Assembly: GCF_051020765.1 (NCBI RefSeq)
Contig: NC_134933.1
Coordinates: 5,057,461 to 5,121,460, forward strand
Length of the DNA stretch: 64,000 bases
DNA from: Lasioglossum baleicum
Lineage: Eukaryota > Arthropoda > Insecta > Hymenoptera > Halictidae
Direction of reading: 5' to 3'
Position 1 is the first letter of the stretch. Every line of letters starts with the position of its first letter. This document shows, one piece after another, positions 37,501 to 51,440 of the stretch. The notes under the pieces were generated by a model, which saw nothing but the letters and a program-made list of their open reading frames with translations, did not search any database and was not told the origin of the DNA. Position numbers and translations under genes: made by a program.

Positions 37501-40500
37501 AGAGAGCACTTTCGTATCGTGACGAAGAATCGGTAGCGGAAAACAGAGAGGCGGGCCCCGTGGAATTATAAGATAACTGTCTGCCAGGGGTTCAGCCCTA
37601 TGACACACGGAGAGGCCTGGTGTCTTCGCGCGTGTCGTTCCCTGAACCGACGCCGACGCCTATAAATCCCCAGGACGCTCTTATAATTAGTAGTCGCAGC
37701 GGTCTCGTAATTAGTAGTAGTGCGTCCCGGGTCAATTAACAGCGATTCACTCGTGGAAGAGATACGCGACGGCTCGGCGTGCCAGCGCCGACGTGTTTTA
37801 AATAAAATTGGGGGCTGATGTCGAGACGACTCTTGGCCGTCGAAGGATTTACTACGAGAGGGTTTTAAATGAGGACTGCTTTGAATAAGCAACCTGATAT
37901 TAAGGTGGCGCAAGAATTGGTCCTTCAGGATCTGACCACGGAATGGAGAACGCGGACTGTGTTTCACAGAAGGACAAAGTTCTACATCCATCACGGCGAA
38001 CAATACTTACAACGCGAAGCTGAGAGAGTAGGAAGAAAATTCATGAAAACGACAAGAGCGTGCGCCTTTCAATCAATACTATCGCTTTCGAGAAATCGGG
38101 AACATCGATTCCCATGGAGCAGCTATCCCCGACTCGAGCCGAGGAGCAGGTAGATCCGATCTAGCCCCGATCGCATCCGCCTCCTCGATGGCATCTCTCT
38201 GTTCCGGCCGTTTCCGAGCCCGGTGCAACGAACCCGATCCTCAGCAATCACCGGTCGTTTTCTGCGAGGACGTTCGCGCCGCGAGGGGGCACACGCGTGT
38301 GCGTCTCGTGCGTGCGTCGTCCCCTCTGTATCTCGATCCTCTCTTTCCTCGAGAAAAAGTGCCGGCCAGGTCCGTAAATCAATCGTCGACGCGAGCAGCC
38401 CGAGCCCGGACCGCGTGGAAATCGGACGGTGGGCCGGGCTTAATGGCGGTTCGGCTCGCGTGTTAAACACCAGTTATCTTGCCGATCGGTAAGTTTTACG
38501 TTCGTCCTTAGCCCAACTGGTCGCGTGCTCACCGTGGGTTCAGATCTTCATTGGTAGACCCGTGGTTCCTCTCGAACCGGGCGGAGCTTTAGCCGCGATA
38601 TCGTGTAAGCCCGCTTGTAGTCGGGCCTCCGAACGGGGGGAAGTTACACCACAGCTTCTTCGGCAGAATGCCCTACCACCATGGGCTTCGATCTTAGGGG
38701 AAACGAAACCGATTAGCCACCCTCTAAGACCTTTTTTTAATTCGGCCTACTGTCCGACCACCAGCATCATTCAGGTTGAAGGTTGTAAATTTTCGAATAA
38801 AATCGTTTTTACTGAAGAATAGTTGATCATCTCGCGCCAGGACGCCACCGCGACGTGCGTTAAGCTTGGTTTCTGGCTCGTCAATCAAGTTTTCCAGCGG
38901 CGGCACTAAAATCTGCAGGGAAGAAGGCACCGCGTTTCCGATTTCTACGAGATCGCCCGATTCCCGTTCCCCCACGCGTTCCGGTCGACGTGCATGGAGC
39001 TTGTGTACACGGATCAAGGTACTTAGGCGAGCATTACACGACTGCGTGCCAGGTTCCACGAGGGTCGGTGATTATTGATGAAGCGGTGGCCGCGTTCGAG
39101 CACGCATACTCCTTCGCCGGGATACAGTTATGATTGCTACAAGCTACAGGACCCGGCGATCCATTGACGTTTCACCTTGTGGCGTTATTAACGTGAGAAA
39201 ATGTGGTTACACGGTGCTCCTCAGGCTGCTCCTCCCCGCCGCCGTCGAATCACGGTAATGGATATGATTTTCCATACTCCGGGAACCGTGGGGGCATCCC
39301 TGTGCGTGTACCGTGAACACGCCGCGTTCCCGGTGCGTGTAGGTCATCAACGCGAATCCTGTTTTAGCTGATTCGTTCATTTCGAGTACGTGTTGCAGCC
39401 GCTCCCGCGGACGATCCTCCTTTTTTGCTAGTTCGATCCCGCCGGAGCGGAGGGAATGCGCCGCGAGAGTACAGCCTGCAACCCGTACACGCACGCACCT
39501 ATGGTCAGATTTTTCTTCGAAAGTGACGAACACCCCCCAAGAAAATTGTTCGGAGGAGAATTGCTTCGGCACTGGCGGCGCGGCCAACTTGTTTTCGACG
39601 CTTAAGTGAATTGCACGCCGAAGGAGTAAGTAATCGGTCCGTTTTTCAGAAAATTTCCGGCTATACCGGTAATCTCCGAGTCACGAGCCCCGAGGATCCC
39701 TGGAGCGTATCCATGTTTCACGATTTTCGGTGTTGCTCTTGCCAGAGACCTCGTATCGATTGTAAAAAGCTTTGGAATCTCGATCTAGGACTCGGATTGG
39801 CTCATGGCGTCGTTCTTTGCTAGGACGAGTGATCGTTGCCTGGGAAAGATCAGACCGCATTCCAGAGAAACCGCGGCCACGACGAATGATGAATACGAGG
39901 CAATGAAACTGTTCCGCGAACGTAGCTCCCAGGAAGATGCGTATCTCGGTGGACGCACTGTTTGAAACAATTTCAAGGCGTTCACGGTAATAAGGTCTTA
40001 CGGACAAAGTTACGAGCGCCGCGCCGCGCCGCCTCGCACCGCGAAAGGGCTCGCTCCAGACGATTTTAATCGGAACAACCGGATCGATTCTCGAAATGAG
40101 ATTAGATAAGACTTGGGGATAAGAGGCACCTACGGATCCCGGGGTACCTAATATAACTCCGGCCGGAGGAGTTCTTTCTGTGCGCCGCAATTGCGCCGTG
40201 AGTCACGTGTTAAAATTCAGTCGCGGCCCCGAAACCGCCCCCTCATAAAGGAAGCGTCAGTTCATAAATTGCCCCCGTCCCCCTCGCCCCCACCCGTATA
40301 CCCACCGTCTCTGACCCTTCCCGCCGACGCTGAAACGATCTCAATTTTGAGGGTGCCAGCAGGAAACTACCACCCTCGACAAAACTTACTGAATTCATTA
40401 TGGAGCGAACAAAGGCTTCACGGAAAAGCCTTGGGCGACGTATAACCCGCCGCGGGAAGGAAGAGACGCAGGAACACAACAAGTCGCACTGTCCGACCGG

Positions 40501-41229
40501 TCTACATCGTCGTTGACCTTGGTATCGACTGATATCGTCGGCACGGTTTTGATCTTTCAGCGGTGATCGGTCGAACATGAACTAAAGTAGAGATTGTCGC
40601 ATGTCCTTATTGGTTTGTGGGTGTGTCAGTGACAGTCTTAACCGGAGGAGTGGGAACCTGTCAATGGAAATCTTGCCCTATTGTATCATGTTGCTTAAAC
40701 AAATCAGAATCGCTCCGAGAGGGGAGACTAACGTTGAACTGCTGGATTTTCGCCAGAGAAGAGATCGCGAGTGAATCGCGAGTGGTGACGCAACGAATAA
40801 GGACGCGATCGAAGATAATGAAACGATAAATCGTGGTGCACGCGGCGCCAGGAGATCTAGGGCGTGCAGGCATCGGTAGCTTCGGCGCGGCGCGTTGCGG
40901 CCGAAAAATCCCGTCGATTGCGTAAGGAGTCCGGGGTCCCGGAGTGTCTTGGACGAGTTCCACGACAGATACACGTCCTCGATAGCGTGTAAAATATTTT
41001 GAAGCCGGGGTCCTGGCCGGGCCGGCACATAACCGTTCGAGGATCGATCGTCCGGATCGCTCCGGGGTCCGGAGGAGAGCTTTCTCCTGGCATTAATCCC
41101 GATTTAAGCCGCGGCATTGTGGCTCGCGCACGGAACGAAAGGATATCCCTCTAGGAGACAAGTATTCAATTACAATAATAATGTCGATTCACAAAAGAAT
41201 CGACTTCAAAGGCTTGAACAGGTGAGCAA
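34575..41229. other. Non-coding stretch, no gene recognised
   Basis: Mixed CpG-rich and AT-rich (35100-35720) sequence. A TTAATTAGGC pair lies at 37462-37490 and a pyrimidine-rich run at about 40258-40325. Open frames of 143 (35755-36186 plus), 145 (37566-38003 minus) and 169 codons (39681-40190 minus) show no family features; the first begins at TTG, not ATG. I see no RNA gene. Confidence 0.4.
37462..37490 (+). repeat. Paired TTAATTAGGC motif
   Basis: TTAATTAGGC occurs at 37462-37471 and 37481-37490, 19 bases apart, separated by a GC-only-like spacer. TAATTA is a common homeodomain core, so a paired regulatory site is possible. This is inference from the motif alone. Confidence 0.5.
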
Positions 41230-41600
41230 GCGGTGATAGTCGCGGCCGAAAGGATCGCGGGAGGTCGCGGGGGTGAACGGGGGATGGAGAGGCAAAAGGG
41301 AACGAGAAAATGAGAGGACGTTCGGCGGGGAACGGAGGAGAGCAGCGGGGGCGTTGAGGAGAGAGGAAGAGAGACGAGAGCGTGCGAGGGAATAGGCGAA
41401 GGTCGAGAGACCGGAGAGAAGTAAAGATCACCGTGCGAGGAGAGCACGAAAGGGTCTCTCTCTCTCTTTCTCTCTCGTGGCCGATAAGCCACCGAGGAGA
41501 GACAAGGAGAGACAGTTTACCTGCAAGAGAAGTTGAGAGAGAACAAGAGAAAGGGCAGCGGGGAGATCGGTACGGGCCGAGAGAGAGTGTATCCGTTTTG
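41230..41600 (+). repeat. Long purine-rich region with GA/CT runs
   Basis: About 370 bases biased to A+G on the plus strand, with one strand-switched CT run at about 41453-41477. No fixed unit. Long open frames on both strands here are low-complexity artefacts. Confidence 0.65.
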
Positions 41601-42820
41601 TTGGCTGCGTCGATGCCTCCTGGATTATATACGACGTCCAACGACAATACGTTTCTGAGATCACTATCGGGCCACTATTGTCGGCCATTAAAAATACCTT
41701 CTCAACATTTATTCGGCAAATAAATCTCGATCCGATGGAATGCGACCCTCCTGTCCTCTCCCGGTTCATCGGCGGGATCCCTCTCTCCCTGTCATCGTTG
41801 ATATTCACTGCTTGTTCCTCGCGGCGGAACAAATGAATGGGCCCCGTGTTAGCGCGACGGAAATCGTCTTCATTAAGAATCCGCAGCGAATAGACTCTCA
41901 CAGGCGCCAACAACCCCGCGCTGTCTATTTCAAAGGGGTCCTAAAATCAACGATTAAAAAATTCCTTCATTCTTATAATTATATACTTGATGATGTTTAG
42001 AACCATTCACTGTTGTATATGTACATGGAATGTGCTCAGCACGAAATCCGAAAAAATACTTTCCACAGTTTCGATATCTGTAGTTTGTTCAGGAGTGGGT
42101 CAAAAGCTTTCGAAATCATTTAATCGTCGTTCCCCATTCAGTCTCCTTCTTCCGGGTGCATCGTTGGAAGCGCTGTGCATCGTCCGATCGTTGTGTTCGG
42201 CAGTGGTTGCATGTTCGCGCGGGAAACTAGTTCCGAAACATTTCGACGGGGATGCAGCGGGCGAGGAGCGAACAAATTGAAGCGAGGTTTATGAATGTTT
42301 CGTTCGGGCAACTTCATTATACAGCGCTGAGGCGCGTGGGCGGAAAAGGGCTTGGAAGCGGGTCGCTGTAAAAAGAAAAGCTCGGGGATGCTTTGGTTCC
42401 CTTTTAAACCGCCATATTTTCGCGAAGCTCGGCGCGACGGCGCGGCGCGGCGGAACCTCTGGCGAGTAGCAGCGGCTCGATAAAATAAACTATACCATCC
42501 GAGAGTATTTCGCGTTCCGTTTATCGTGCTGTAAAATAGATTCTACCGGCAAGATTAATCTCGTTCTTGGGCCCTCGAGTTTATTCGCGGCGCGCACGCC
42601 GGGTCCACCTGTATACTTATTTTGCGGGAGGAGGGGGAGGGGAAGAAAATGCATTCCTAAGGCGTCGATATAATCTGCGTTACCCTCCCCGAGCTTTAAC
42701 GACGTCCGCGAACGGCAGGGAAAGACTTTAAGCGCGGAATTTACTCGTTCAATCTGGAGGCCGGAGTCGGATCGGTATCGCGCGGATATCTGCGCTCGTC
42801 TCGTTGCGTCTCTCTTCGAA

Positions 42821-42857
42821 CTCGACTCGACTCAACTCGATTCGGCTCGACTCGGTT
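42821..42857 (+). repeat. CTCGA pentamer array
   Basis: Seven and a half variants of CTCGA (CTCGA, CTCAA, TTCGG, CTCGG) in a row. Confidence 0.85.
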
Positions 42858-44518
42858 CACGGGCATCGGCGCAATAACGGTAACGACGGCTCGATAACAA
42901 GAGGGACAACGATAAAGCGGCTGCTCGGTTATAAATACTCCTCGCGCCGAGCCACCTGGGTTGTCATCAAGCTTCTTCTTCGTCCTCCTCCTCCTCCTCA
43001 TCCGCCCGATACTTCCCTCCCTGTTGTTGTTCCAGTATAACCGTGCTCGACGTCGTCGTCGTCTACGAAGGGCGGAAACACGACTGCAACGCTGGGGAAG
43101 AGCCTCGTCACTGGTTCTACGCATCGAGGTGTGAAGGAAAGCGACGCAACAACAACGCGACAGTTCGGCGCAAACTGTAATACGCGGGAAATGACTTGCT
43201 ACCACCCTGGGACTGCGAGAGGCGGCTGCGCGTCCGTCCAAGCGTAAACAATAATTAGCTTAATTAATCCGTCGGTCTGGCGAGGCGTTTGATAATTTGA
43301 TACAATGTTAAAGTGACATTAGCCGATAAGCCTCCCTCCCGCGACGCCACCTCTCCGTCTTTCTTATCGGCCGTCCTTATCCTTCGACTCTTCCAACGGA
43401 ACGCGTTGCTCAGCTCTCCAAGCTTTCTCCTAATTCCAGCTCCTGGAAGTCGTCCAATTAAACGTACCATCCACACTCCGCAACCCTTCCACACCCTCTC
43501 TTCTCTCCTCTCCCCTGTCCCAGCTCTCTCCCACACACCGTCTCTCGCCCCTTCCGCGTCTTATCCGTCCGTACTCTCTTTCAACCGGCAAGTTCTGTAT
43601 CCTCGAGCACCGCCAAAACGGATATTTCTAACTTTCCAGCAAGACACGGACGGCGCACGCTAATGCGCTCGTAAGCTGGACCAGTTTCCCAGAACCCGAA
43701 CCGAACGTTGCGGATTATAAGAGCGCTAAGAACAGAAACGACGGACCAAGCTCGTTCGATCGACGCTGATCCCCTGACTCGATCCGAATTGATAATAAAC
43801 TTCAGGCTACGGAATTTATTTATGGGTTGGGGGATAGTTGCGCGAGAGACTGGGGACACCTACGACTTAGTGGCTTCTAAAAGACTACGATGATTCGTTG
43901 GGTTTATTATTTCAGTATAGGACAGATCTAATCAGATTTTCAATTCTTTAGTAATTCTCGAATTTTTTCGTTCTTTTCTCGTTTCACTGCTTCAACAACT
44001 TCTTTTGAATTGCTACACGTTTACACTTCGATATTCCGTATTGCAATGAATTGATTCCAGCTTAATCGTTAGGCGTATCTTTTTGTAGATAAGTTTTACT
44101 CAGCATAATAACAAACTGACTGTTTAAATTCACGTTGTCCCGCGACTGATGCACGGCGACAGGTTTCTAGTAATCGGATTACAGATTGAAAATTTACATC
44201 GTAAATGTAGATAACAAAGGGGAATCAGTAGTAATTTCCCGGTGTACCGAGATAATCTCCGGTTCAAATATAATTTCTTTTAACTATGACGTCGCGCGCT
44301 ATTAACTAACCCGGAGAACATGAAATATAGTGTCTGGCGCGGAATACAGGAGGGTAGCTCGCACCCCGCAATTTTTTCCAACCGACTTTAAGGTCGTTCT
44401 GAACGTTCTCATTCTGTATTCCACAATGTCGGCAGAATATCCCCAGTTTTCAGGCGTGACTGGCGCTTATGCCGGTGTAAACTCGCAGCGTTTCCCGCTG
44501 AGACGATAGAGAGAAAGA

Positions 44519-44520
<2 letters not shown>

Positions 44521-44550
<30 letters not shown>
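44521..44550. repeat. (AG)15 microsatellite
   Basis: Thirty uninterrupted bases, preceded by impure GA sequence from about 44508. Confidence 0.95.
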
Positions 44551-44555
<5 letters not shown>

Positions 44556-47500
44556 TGCAAGGAGGAGAAAGAGAAGGTTTGTGGATCCTTCGTGAAGCCC
44601 GAAGCAACGTGGATTACGTGCGGACTGGAAAATGAGGGACGATACGAATTCCATCGAAGTAGTTCAACATATTCGAGCAACGGAATGCACATTGTTTGCA
44701 TTGTAATTTGTAAACGCAAGTAATACAACGGTTTTCTTCGTGGATTTCGGGTCGAATTCCTCGCAGCGCCGGCAATGGTATCAATCGACCAGAGCGTCGG
44801 CAAATTCAAATAAATGAGGTAACGGGGCGCGCAAAGTATCGTTAATCTACTTAATTCGCTAAACAATGAAACGCACACAAGCCGATTATCCAGTTATCCA
44901 CGCGATACGGTGGAATTACGATCGCCGCATAATCTGTTCCCAGCGATCGCCGACGATCGTAATAACCTATTCCTTTGAAGAACAACCACGGACGTTCGAA
45001 CAGCGAACACGTACATACACGTGGCACGGTAACTCCCTTTCACGAATTATTTGAAACGTGTCGCGATCAATTAAAAGATAACGCGAATGCGTTACGATAA
45101 AAAACATGAAAATCACCGTGATCCCACCCGACCCGAGGTACGTCGAAACCTCTTGAATCAACGCGCATCAACCCTCGTTCGACGAGCGTTTGCTCGGACA
45201 CAGGGGTTGCAAACTTTTGGTCTTGGTTTTGGGAAATCTGTACTATACGGTTACAAAAAGATTTTTTAATTGAACTGCACAGTGATGAATGAAACCATTA
45301 CACGTGGTAATTACTTGAAAAAGGTACTCTGTTGTAGGTAAAAAAATTTACGTTCAACAATCATTGGAGCAATCGATGTTTGATTGCACATTATAAAGTT
45401 CTGCATCTCTAAAAGTAGTAATCGATTACGGCTTAAAAAGTTCATGCGATTCTTCATCAAGTCGTGCAAACTGGCGAGTAAGTGCCCAGACGATCTAATA
45501 CCATACTTTTGATGGAAGAATATTTACAAGCATAAAAATCCTCAATCCAATAATTAAAGAAAAAGTGAAATGTCTATCTGGAGTTCCGTCGTCTTGCCAT
45601 TGATGCAGAAAATCTTCTGTTTGCAGAAACATCCACAGTCTATTTCGAAGGTGGAAGGATCAATGGCTAAAGAGAAAGTATTGAGTGCAAATGTCAACGA
45701 AATCGGAGAGAATCGTTAGAGTGACGTGGACAGTTAACCCGGAACGGTTCACAGAATGATCGGCTGACACTTAGGCTGTCTGAGAGAGGGACGCTGAAGA
45801 AGTTGGTGTCCTCTCGGTTGAAGAATGGAGGGCATCTTGGCCGGTCGGTGGCACAGATCAACTATCAATTACGGGGACGGTCTTAATCGCAGCCATTGCG
45901 CGTTCACGTCTCGGTTGGCAGCGATCTTGACGTTTCTACATGGGAAATAAAGGAAAGGGTCGCGGTGTGGGTGGACGGGGGGAGGGGGGTAGGGGCATAG
46001 GTCAGAACTGCGCCGGTGTGATTATCCGAGGGTAAAACTGATCACGTACGGCCGGGTGGCGCGCACAATGGCCAACTTTATCCAACTTAAGGGCTATTAG
46101 GAGCAACCCCTTTCGCTCTGTCTGCGTCCCTTCAGGTTTCGGTCTCTCCGGAGCGGCTCGGCTTCGCCGAGACCCTGTCGGGCTGCCGGAGATAACCGCA
46201 CACGGAGGTCCCCGCTCGTCTTCCAATAAAGTTACACAGCGATTCAGTGGTACGTGAGCTAACGCCGGTTCTACACGTCGACGCAGATTATATTACGATG
46301 CCCGATTACTATACCGGGCACGATGTTGCACGCGCACGCGCGACACGCGCGTTATATACGAACGCCCGAGCCCGGGCGCACTGGAAATTACAATTACGCG
46401 GCGAACACGACCCCCTCTCTAGCATCCCCCTTCTACTCACTGAATAAACGATAAAGTCTACGCGACGCGATTATTTACGATTCCGTAATTGCTACGGCAA
46501 ACGCCACCTACCGCCTGATTATCGTTATTATTGCCCGGCAACTAATAAATTAAATCGGCGCTGTTTAGGGTGCATCTTCGTTGTTACGCTGGGTCTCGGC
46601 ACGATTCGTGCGATTAAGTCGTGAGTACCATTCGGGACATGTTAGGAGAAATTAAGTTGAGCGAAACTTCTTTAAAATATTAAATTAATGAGTTGAATTG
46701 ATTTCAAAAACAAGATTATCATTATTATTACATTATGAATATTTAATCGTCGTTCGTAAAATGTCGTGGAATTCGAAGATGAACGTTCCAGTTACAATTT
46801 CATTTTGCGTAGCGGAGCACGTCGTTAGTGCAGCCTCCTTAGGGAGCGGCTGGACGAAAGTCCGCAGCAAATATCGACGCATTCGATCCCAGGGATAATT
46901 ACGTATTGACAAGAACATGTTAGTACGCAGCAGTCGCAGCAGAATCGCCGTCGGACCCCTATATTTCCATGTCGGTACTCGTCGCAGTCGTGGCTCGCAG
47001 GTGTTATGGCACGTGAAATCGAGCAGCACGTGTTAATGATTCTGGCAGGTTTGTACACACCGGCCGCGTGCATTGTTAAGCATCGCCCACAAAGAGCGTT
47101 AAACCGTACCGACGACGATGACCTTGCTGCCAGTCATCGTCGATAATGACCGTTTCTCCGGCGGCCTGCACCCCCCTTCCAACCCTCCCCTTCCGCGGGG
47201 GGCTTTTCTTTCGTGTACACGCACGCTACAGAGATTCGGTCCGCTTCCTAATAACTATCGTCATTAGCGCTCGAACGACGTCGACGAACGGGGTGAACCC
47301 GCGCTCTTTTTTTTCGTGTTTCGTGGCCGGAGCCACACGAGGATTTCACAATACCGCACGTAATTTTTTCGAGGCACGGGAGGGGGACAGAAAACGCGTG
47401 TGGCCGCCGGATTAACGACGTGTTTTAACGGCGGGCCGCGTATGTTTCGTTTGTTCGAACACATTCGTCATAAGGGGCGGTAGGCGGCTTTGAATATAGC

Positions 47501-48471
47501 GACGCGCACTCCGTGCCGGCTGATTTTAGTTTTCGTTTCGCCATTGCCGCCTCTCTGCCACCCTTCCCCCTTTTTTGTTATTATTAATAATGCAGCTTCG
47601 TTTCCTCTGCGGCCGTGCGTTACGGCTTGATTTTTTCCTTCCTTTTGCCCGTTCGACAAAAATTATTCAAACGCCCACCCACCCCTGTACAAACGGACTC
47701 CGGATACGGGGACGTTTCCCGGCTCGAACAGCATCCCCGATAATGCTACGTACCGAGCTGTGCGGAGACGACTCGTTCCACTTGTCTGTTAAGCTGTGTT
47801 AGTGGTTGTCGAGAACGACACCTCTACTTTGTCGCCTTTTGAAATAACAAATTCGTCATTTAATTATTCGTATTTACGTTCCAACTTCATCACACGTATT
47901 TTCATTATCCAAACTGGTGAATGACTTACCGACGTCTCCGAAAAATGATGTAATTATTTAACTTCAATTAGTACCATTTTTGAGTCCACATTAAAAGTTC
48001 ACTTGTCCACGCAGGTGCATGAAGTTCGCCGATTGGAACATCAGCGAAGAGTTAATCACTGTTTGTCGGAGAAAGACGCGAAATAACGTGGAGATAGGGA
48101 TCGCGCGTCGGATAACAATTTTTAGCCTTAGCCGTCGCGTCGCGTCCGGACAGTGCTCGGGGTCGGCGTGTTTCCGAAACGAGCGTTCACACGGGAAATT
48201 GGATCGCGATCTAACTCTCCCGTGAAAAATCGTACTATCCGTAATCGAGCGTGGCAGCGGAGCGCGCGCGTTTCCGAAGGGATGATCGTTGTTCAAACGA
48301 TGCCCGGAATCAACGCCGGCTGATTCGCGTTCACGGGGCCGTCCGTGAATCCTACGCGCGTGTACACTCCTCCCCGAAGCGGTACATCAAAAGAGTTTTT
48401 GCGTCGCGCTTTCGAGCGAGCATTTCTAGCCGTTCATCACAGCCGAGTGATTTGGATTATAAATTTCGTGC

Positions 48472-48476
<5 letters not shown>

Positions 48477-48519
<43 letters not shown>
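48477..48519. repeat. (GA)n microsatellite
   Basis: Forty-three uninterrupted bases of GA. Confidence 0.95.
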
Positions 48520-48524
<5 letters not shown>

Positions 48525-50756
48525 AAGCAAGAGCATGATGCGTCCGCAGGGGAAAGATTCGAGGCAGGTTTCACCGTGCCCGAGCGTCCACTTCTGACAA
48601 ATCAATAATCCATTATCCGAATGATTTATTCCGCGGCACGCAGCGATAATTAATTTAGCCGAACTAAGCGCAGTTTTGACAGCGGCGTGACTGTTTAATA
48701 AACCCGGGCCGCGACACGCCGCGGAACGTGTAAGATGTAAATGAAATAACGTAACCGATCGCGGGTTAACGAACGCGGAATGCGCAATTCCCGTTGCGAG
48801 CACAACTTTCGCGATATAAGCGCTGTTATAAATGTACCAATAAATAATCCAAAAGCTACGGCGGCCAGAAATGCCCAAGGAACACGTTAAACCTCCGTGG
48901 GAATGCTGTGACTGATTTAACGCGCTTGATAAATTCAAGTTTTTTATTAAATAATTGCAAAACAGTCGAAAGCATAGCTTCACCATCATTTTTGCCATCG
49001 TGTTGCAAGCTGACGCACTCCTTTTCGTAAGTTGAAATAATTGAGATTGTGCGAAGCTCCTTCCACGAGGAATTATTTAACGAATGCATTCCTTTGGATA
49101 CATATTATTAAAAAATGGCTAGAATTGTATAAAGAAAACCTCCTACTAAAAAAGGTTTTTAGGTCTCTAAACATCAGTCACGATCTTTTGCAATCATCGA
49201 ATATCTAATACGTCTCTGTGACTAGGACGCTTAACAAAAAACCTGAAAATATTCCAGAACGATGTATGCTACTAGAATGTGGCAAATAATCCCCTGATTC
49301 GTACGTCGTCTAATTTTTCTGAGCTACGCTGGAAAATTGAGACTGATTCGTGAAGCGAAATCATTCCCTTTTCTCCCCTGTTAGCCGATCTGTAACTGAT
49401 TGCGGAGAACTGGTAGGCCCGAGCCAAGAGCACGTACAAAAGATTAGACAGCTCGCCTTTAATAAGTCTAATGCCGCTCGTGTTTGCCCGGCCGAATCCC
49501 GGCTGAATGAAAAGTGCCCGGTAACCGTGAGCCAGGTGTCTTGTGATCGCATACGCACACGCGTTCCCTCGAATCAACGGGTCATTACGCTCCCACGCAC
49601 TCAATCCGGGTCGAATGATCTCCCTGACTTAACAGCCGCAAAAAATCCCATTTCCTTTTGCACGTCCCTGCGGCGAAACGCATTCCAACTTTTCTAATAG
49701 GTCTGATTTTTGCCTAACAAATGCCTCGCTCTTCTCACCTCTGGTTCGGAGATCCTATCCATTGTTTGCAGCACCTCTGTTCATTTTTAATAACCTCTCT
49801 AATCTAATTAGTAGACAGTAGATCTTTACGAAAGATACTACTAAGATACTAGGATTTAGAAAAGGGTGGGATACTTCGATTTAGAAAAGAGGATAATATT
49901 TCAATTAATTTAAATGACAAAATTCCTGGTCTTTTCACTGTATTTTATTTAAACCAGTTTCCCCTTTCGTTATTCAAGATCTTGCTAGGGAAAGGTTCCT
50001 AAGAGCATAACTGCATAATTCTGAATCTCTGGAATTTTAAGATACCCTGAAGGAACGTTGTCACGTTTGATAACCCGAATAATACCCATCAAATCGATAC
50101 TGTATTATCTATATTGAGTGTTACAATAGGTATTGTAACGACGGTGGGACTCCGTTGCAGAGGGGACAGTTTAGTGTTATTTTAAGAACTGTTACGGGAT
50201 ATAGATCCTTCTGAAATGCGTATAGAGGAAACTGTGCGAGGCAGAAGGCAGAGGAGGATCGATTTATCGCATGAATGATGCATAGCCCCGCTGGGCAAAG
50301 TGCTGATAGTTCTGATAGTTCCTGCTGCGTTTAAAATAGCTGTTCGATCTAGAGTCGATCTTTATAACAGATATCTGTTACTTCCTTAAAGGTATTGGCA
50401 CGGAAATGTCGTTGCGCGAACTATGTCGGACACGGTATTACGCTAATAAATAGCTCATAAGTTCATAAGATCGTAACCTGAATTCGCAGCATTCTCTTGC
50501 AACGTTTCGCTTCGATTTTCCTTACACTATCTTCCGCTTCAGAAGTAATACTCACTCTCCAGCTATACAGACCTAACGTTATCCTCGATTGATAGCAAAT
50601 TGGAACCTACAGTTTATGTTTCGTTTAATCACAGAACTTATAGAAAGTCAAAGCGATATACTTAAGAAGATTTATGGTATCAGTTACTCTTTCAATCACG
50701 TTGCGTTACGCGGATACTAAACATGTTTCACATTCGATCTATTACAGCAGGGATTA

Positions 50757-50980
50757 ATTTTTAATGTTTTATTTTTGGTTAGAAAGTTATGCTCAGTTCA
50801 TTTCAAAGATCCTAACTGATACTGTCGATCTATTCGAGTGGGAATTAAATCCTTATGCTTTATTCTTAGACAGAATGTTCTATTCGATGCATTTGAAAAA
50901 TATATTCAACGCATTTAGCAAGAATATATTTTTAATGCATTATTGTTGACCACAAAGTTGTGTTCAGCATGCGGTTTATA
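50757..50980 (+). repeat. Ancient tandem repeat, three diverged units
   Basis: Three blocks align around a common pattern: TTAATG-TTTTATT...AGAAAGTTATGCTCAG near 50760, TTATGCTTTATTCTTAGACAGAATGTTC near 50853, and TTAATGCATTATTGTTGACCACAAAGTTGTG near 50932. The spacing is about 91 and 80 bases. Divergence is high, so this is a visual alignment rather than a certain repeat. Nothing coding is attached. Confidence 0.4.
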
Positions 50981-51329
50981 AGGGATCGGTTGTTTTGCTG
51001 GCTTGTAGTAATTTTGTATCATAAATTGGAGCGATCGTTGTTTCTCCGTGGAATAAATGTTACTTGGATGGTAAAAGTTGGGAGGATTTACCGACAGGAA
51101 TTGTTTTCGACGATAGGATCAAAGTTTCGAGGGATCCAGCGGATTCGCGGGGGCGAAAAAAGTTTCGATCAGGATCGGAGTTCGCGAACCGTCGCGACGC
51201 CGACGCCGACGCCACCGCGGTCCCCGCCCGTGCAATAAATCGTCGATATCACAATGAGCACGTATTGAGCCGTCGGCCGTGCGTTGTAATGGCGCAATGA
51301 ATCATGCAAAAACTTATCGTTCCCGTCTA

Positions 51330-51440
51330 GGAGATGAGCGAACGCATGTTTTCATTAGTCACCGTTATTCGCTGCGCCCTTGCAGATGCACCGCGATGCA
51401 ACTCGCGATGCAGCCCGAGCGAGCCTTCGCCGACAACCTT
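51330..51440 (+). repeat. Threefold module, copy A
   Basis: Core TTTTCATTAGTCACC plus GTTATT at 51349-51369, preceded by GAGATGAG and followed after about 15 bases by AGATGCACCG, CGATGCAAC and CGATGCAGCC (to 51413). The block after the array, GCCCGAGCGAGCCTTCGCCGA, resembles the one after copy B. On the minus strand the core reads ITVTNEN in one frame, then meets a stop eight codons later. Function unknown. Confidence 0.75.

Larger units (their letters stand above)
41601..50756. other. Non-coding stretch, no gene recognised
   Basis: It contains the GA microsatellites at 44521 and 48477, a CTCGA pentamer array at 42821-42857, a TCC run near 42983-42999 and a pyrimidine-rich stretch at about 43325-43570. 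A CAGGGGTTGCAAACTTTT at 45201-45218 resembles a hAT terminus but has no partner. Open frames (up to 190 codons at 48426-48998 minus, through the GA run) show no domain. Confidence 0.4.

Noticed and set aside
38505..38580. tRNA- or SINE-like words (CCCAACTGGTCGCG, GGGTTCAGATC)
   Set aside because: Spacing and arms do not give a cloverleaf; the reverse strand resembles the SINE head only weakly, and no direct repeats flank it.
45201..45218. CAGGGGTTGCAAACTTTT, resembling a hAT end
   Set aside because: No inverted partner or 8-bp duplication was found within the following 1.5 kb.
48426..48998. 190-codon frame on the minus strand
   Set aside because: It reads through the (GA)n microsatellite as a serine/leucine run and shows no domain.
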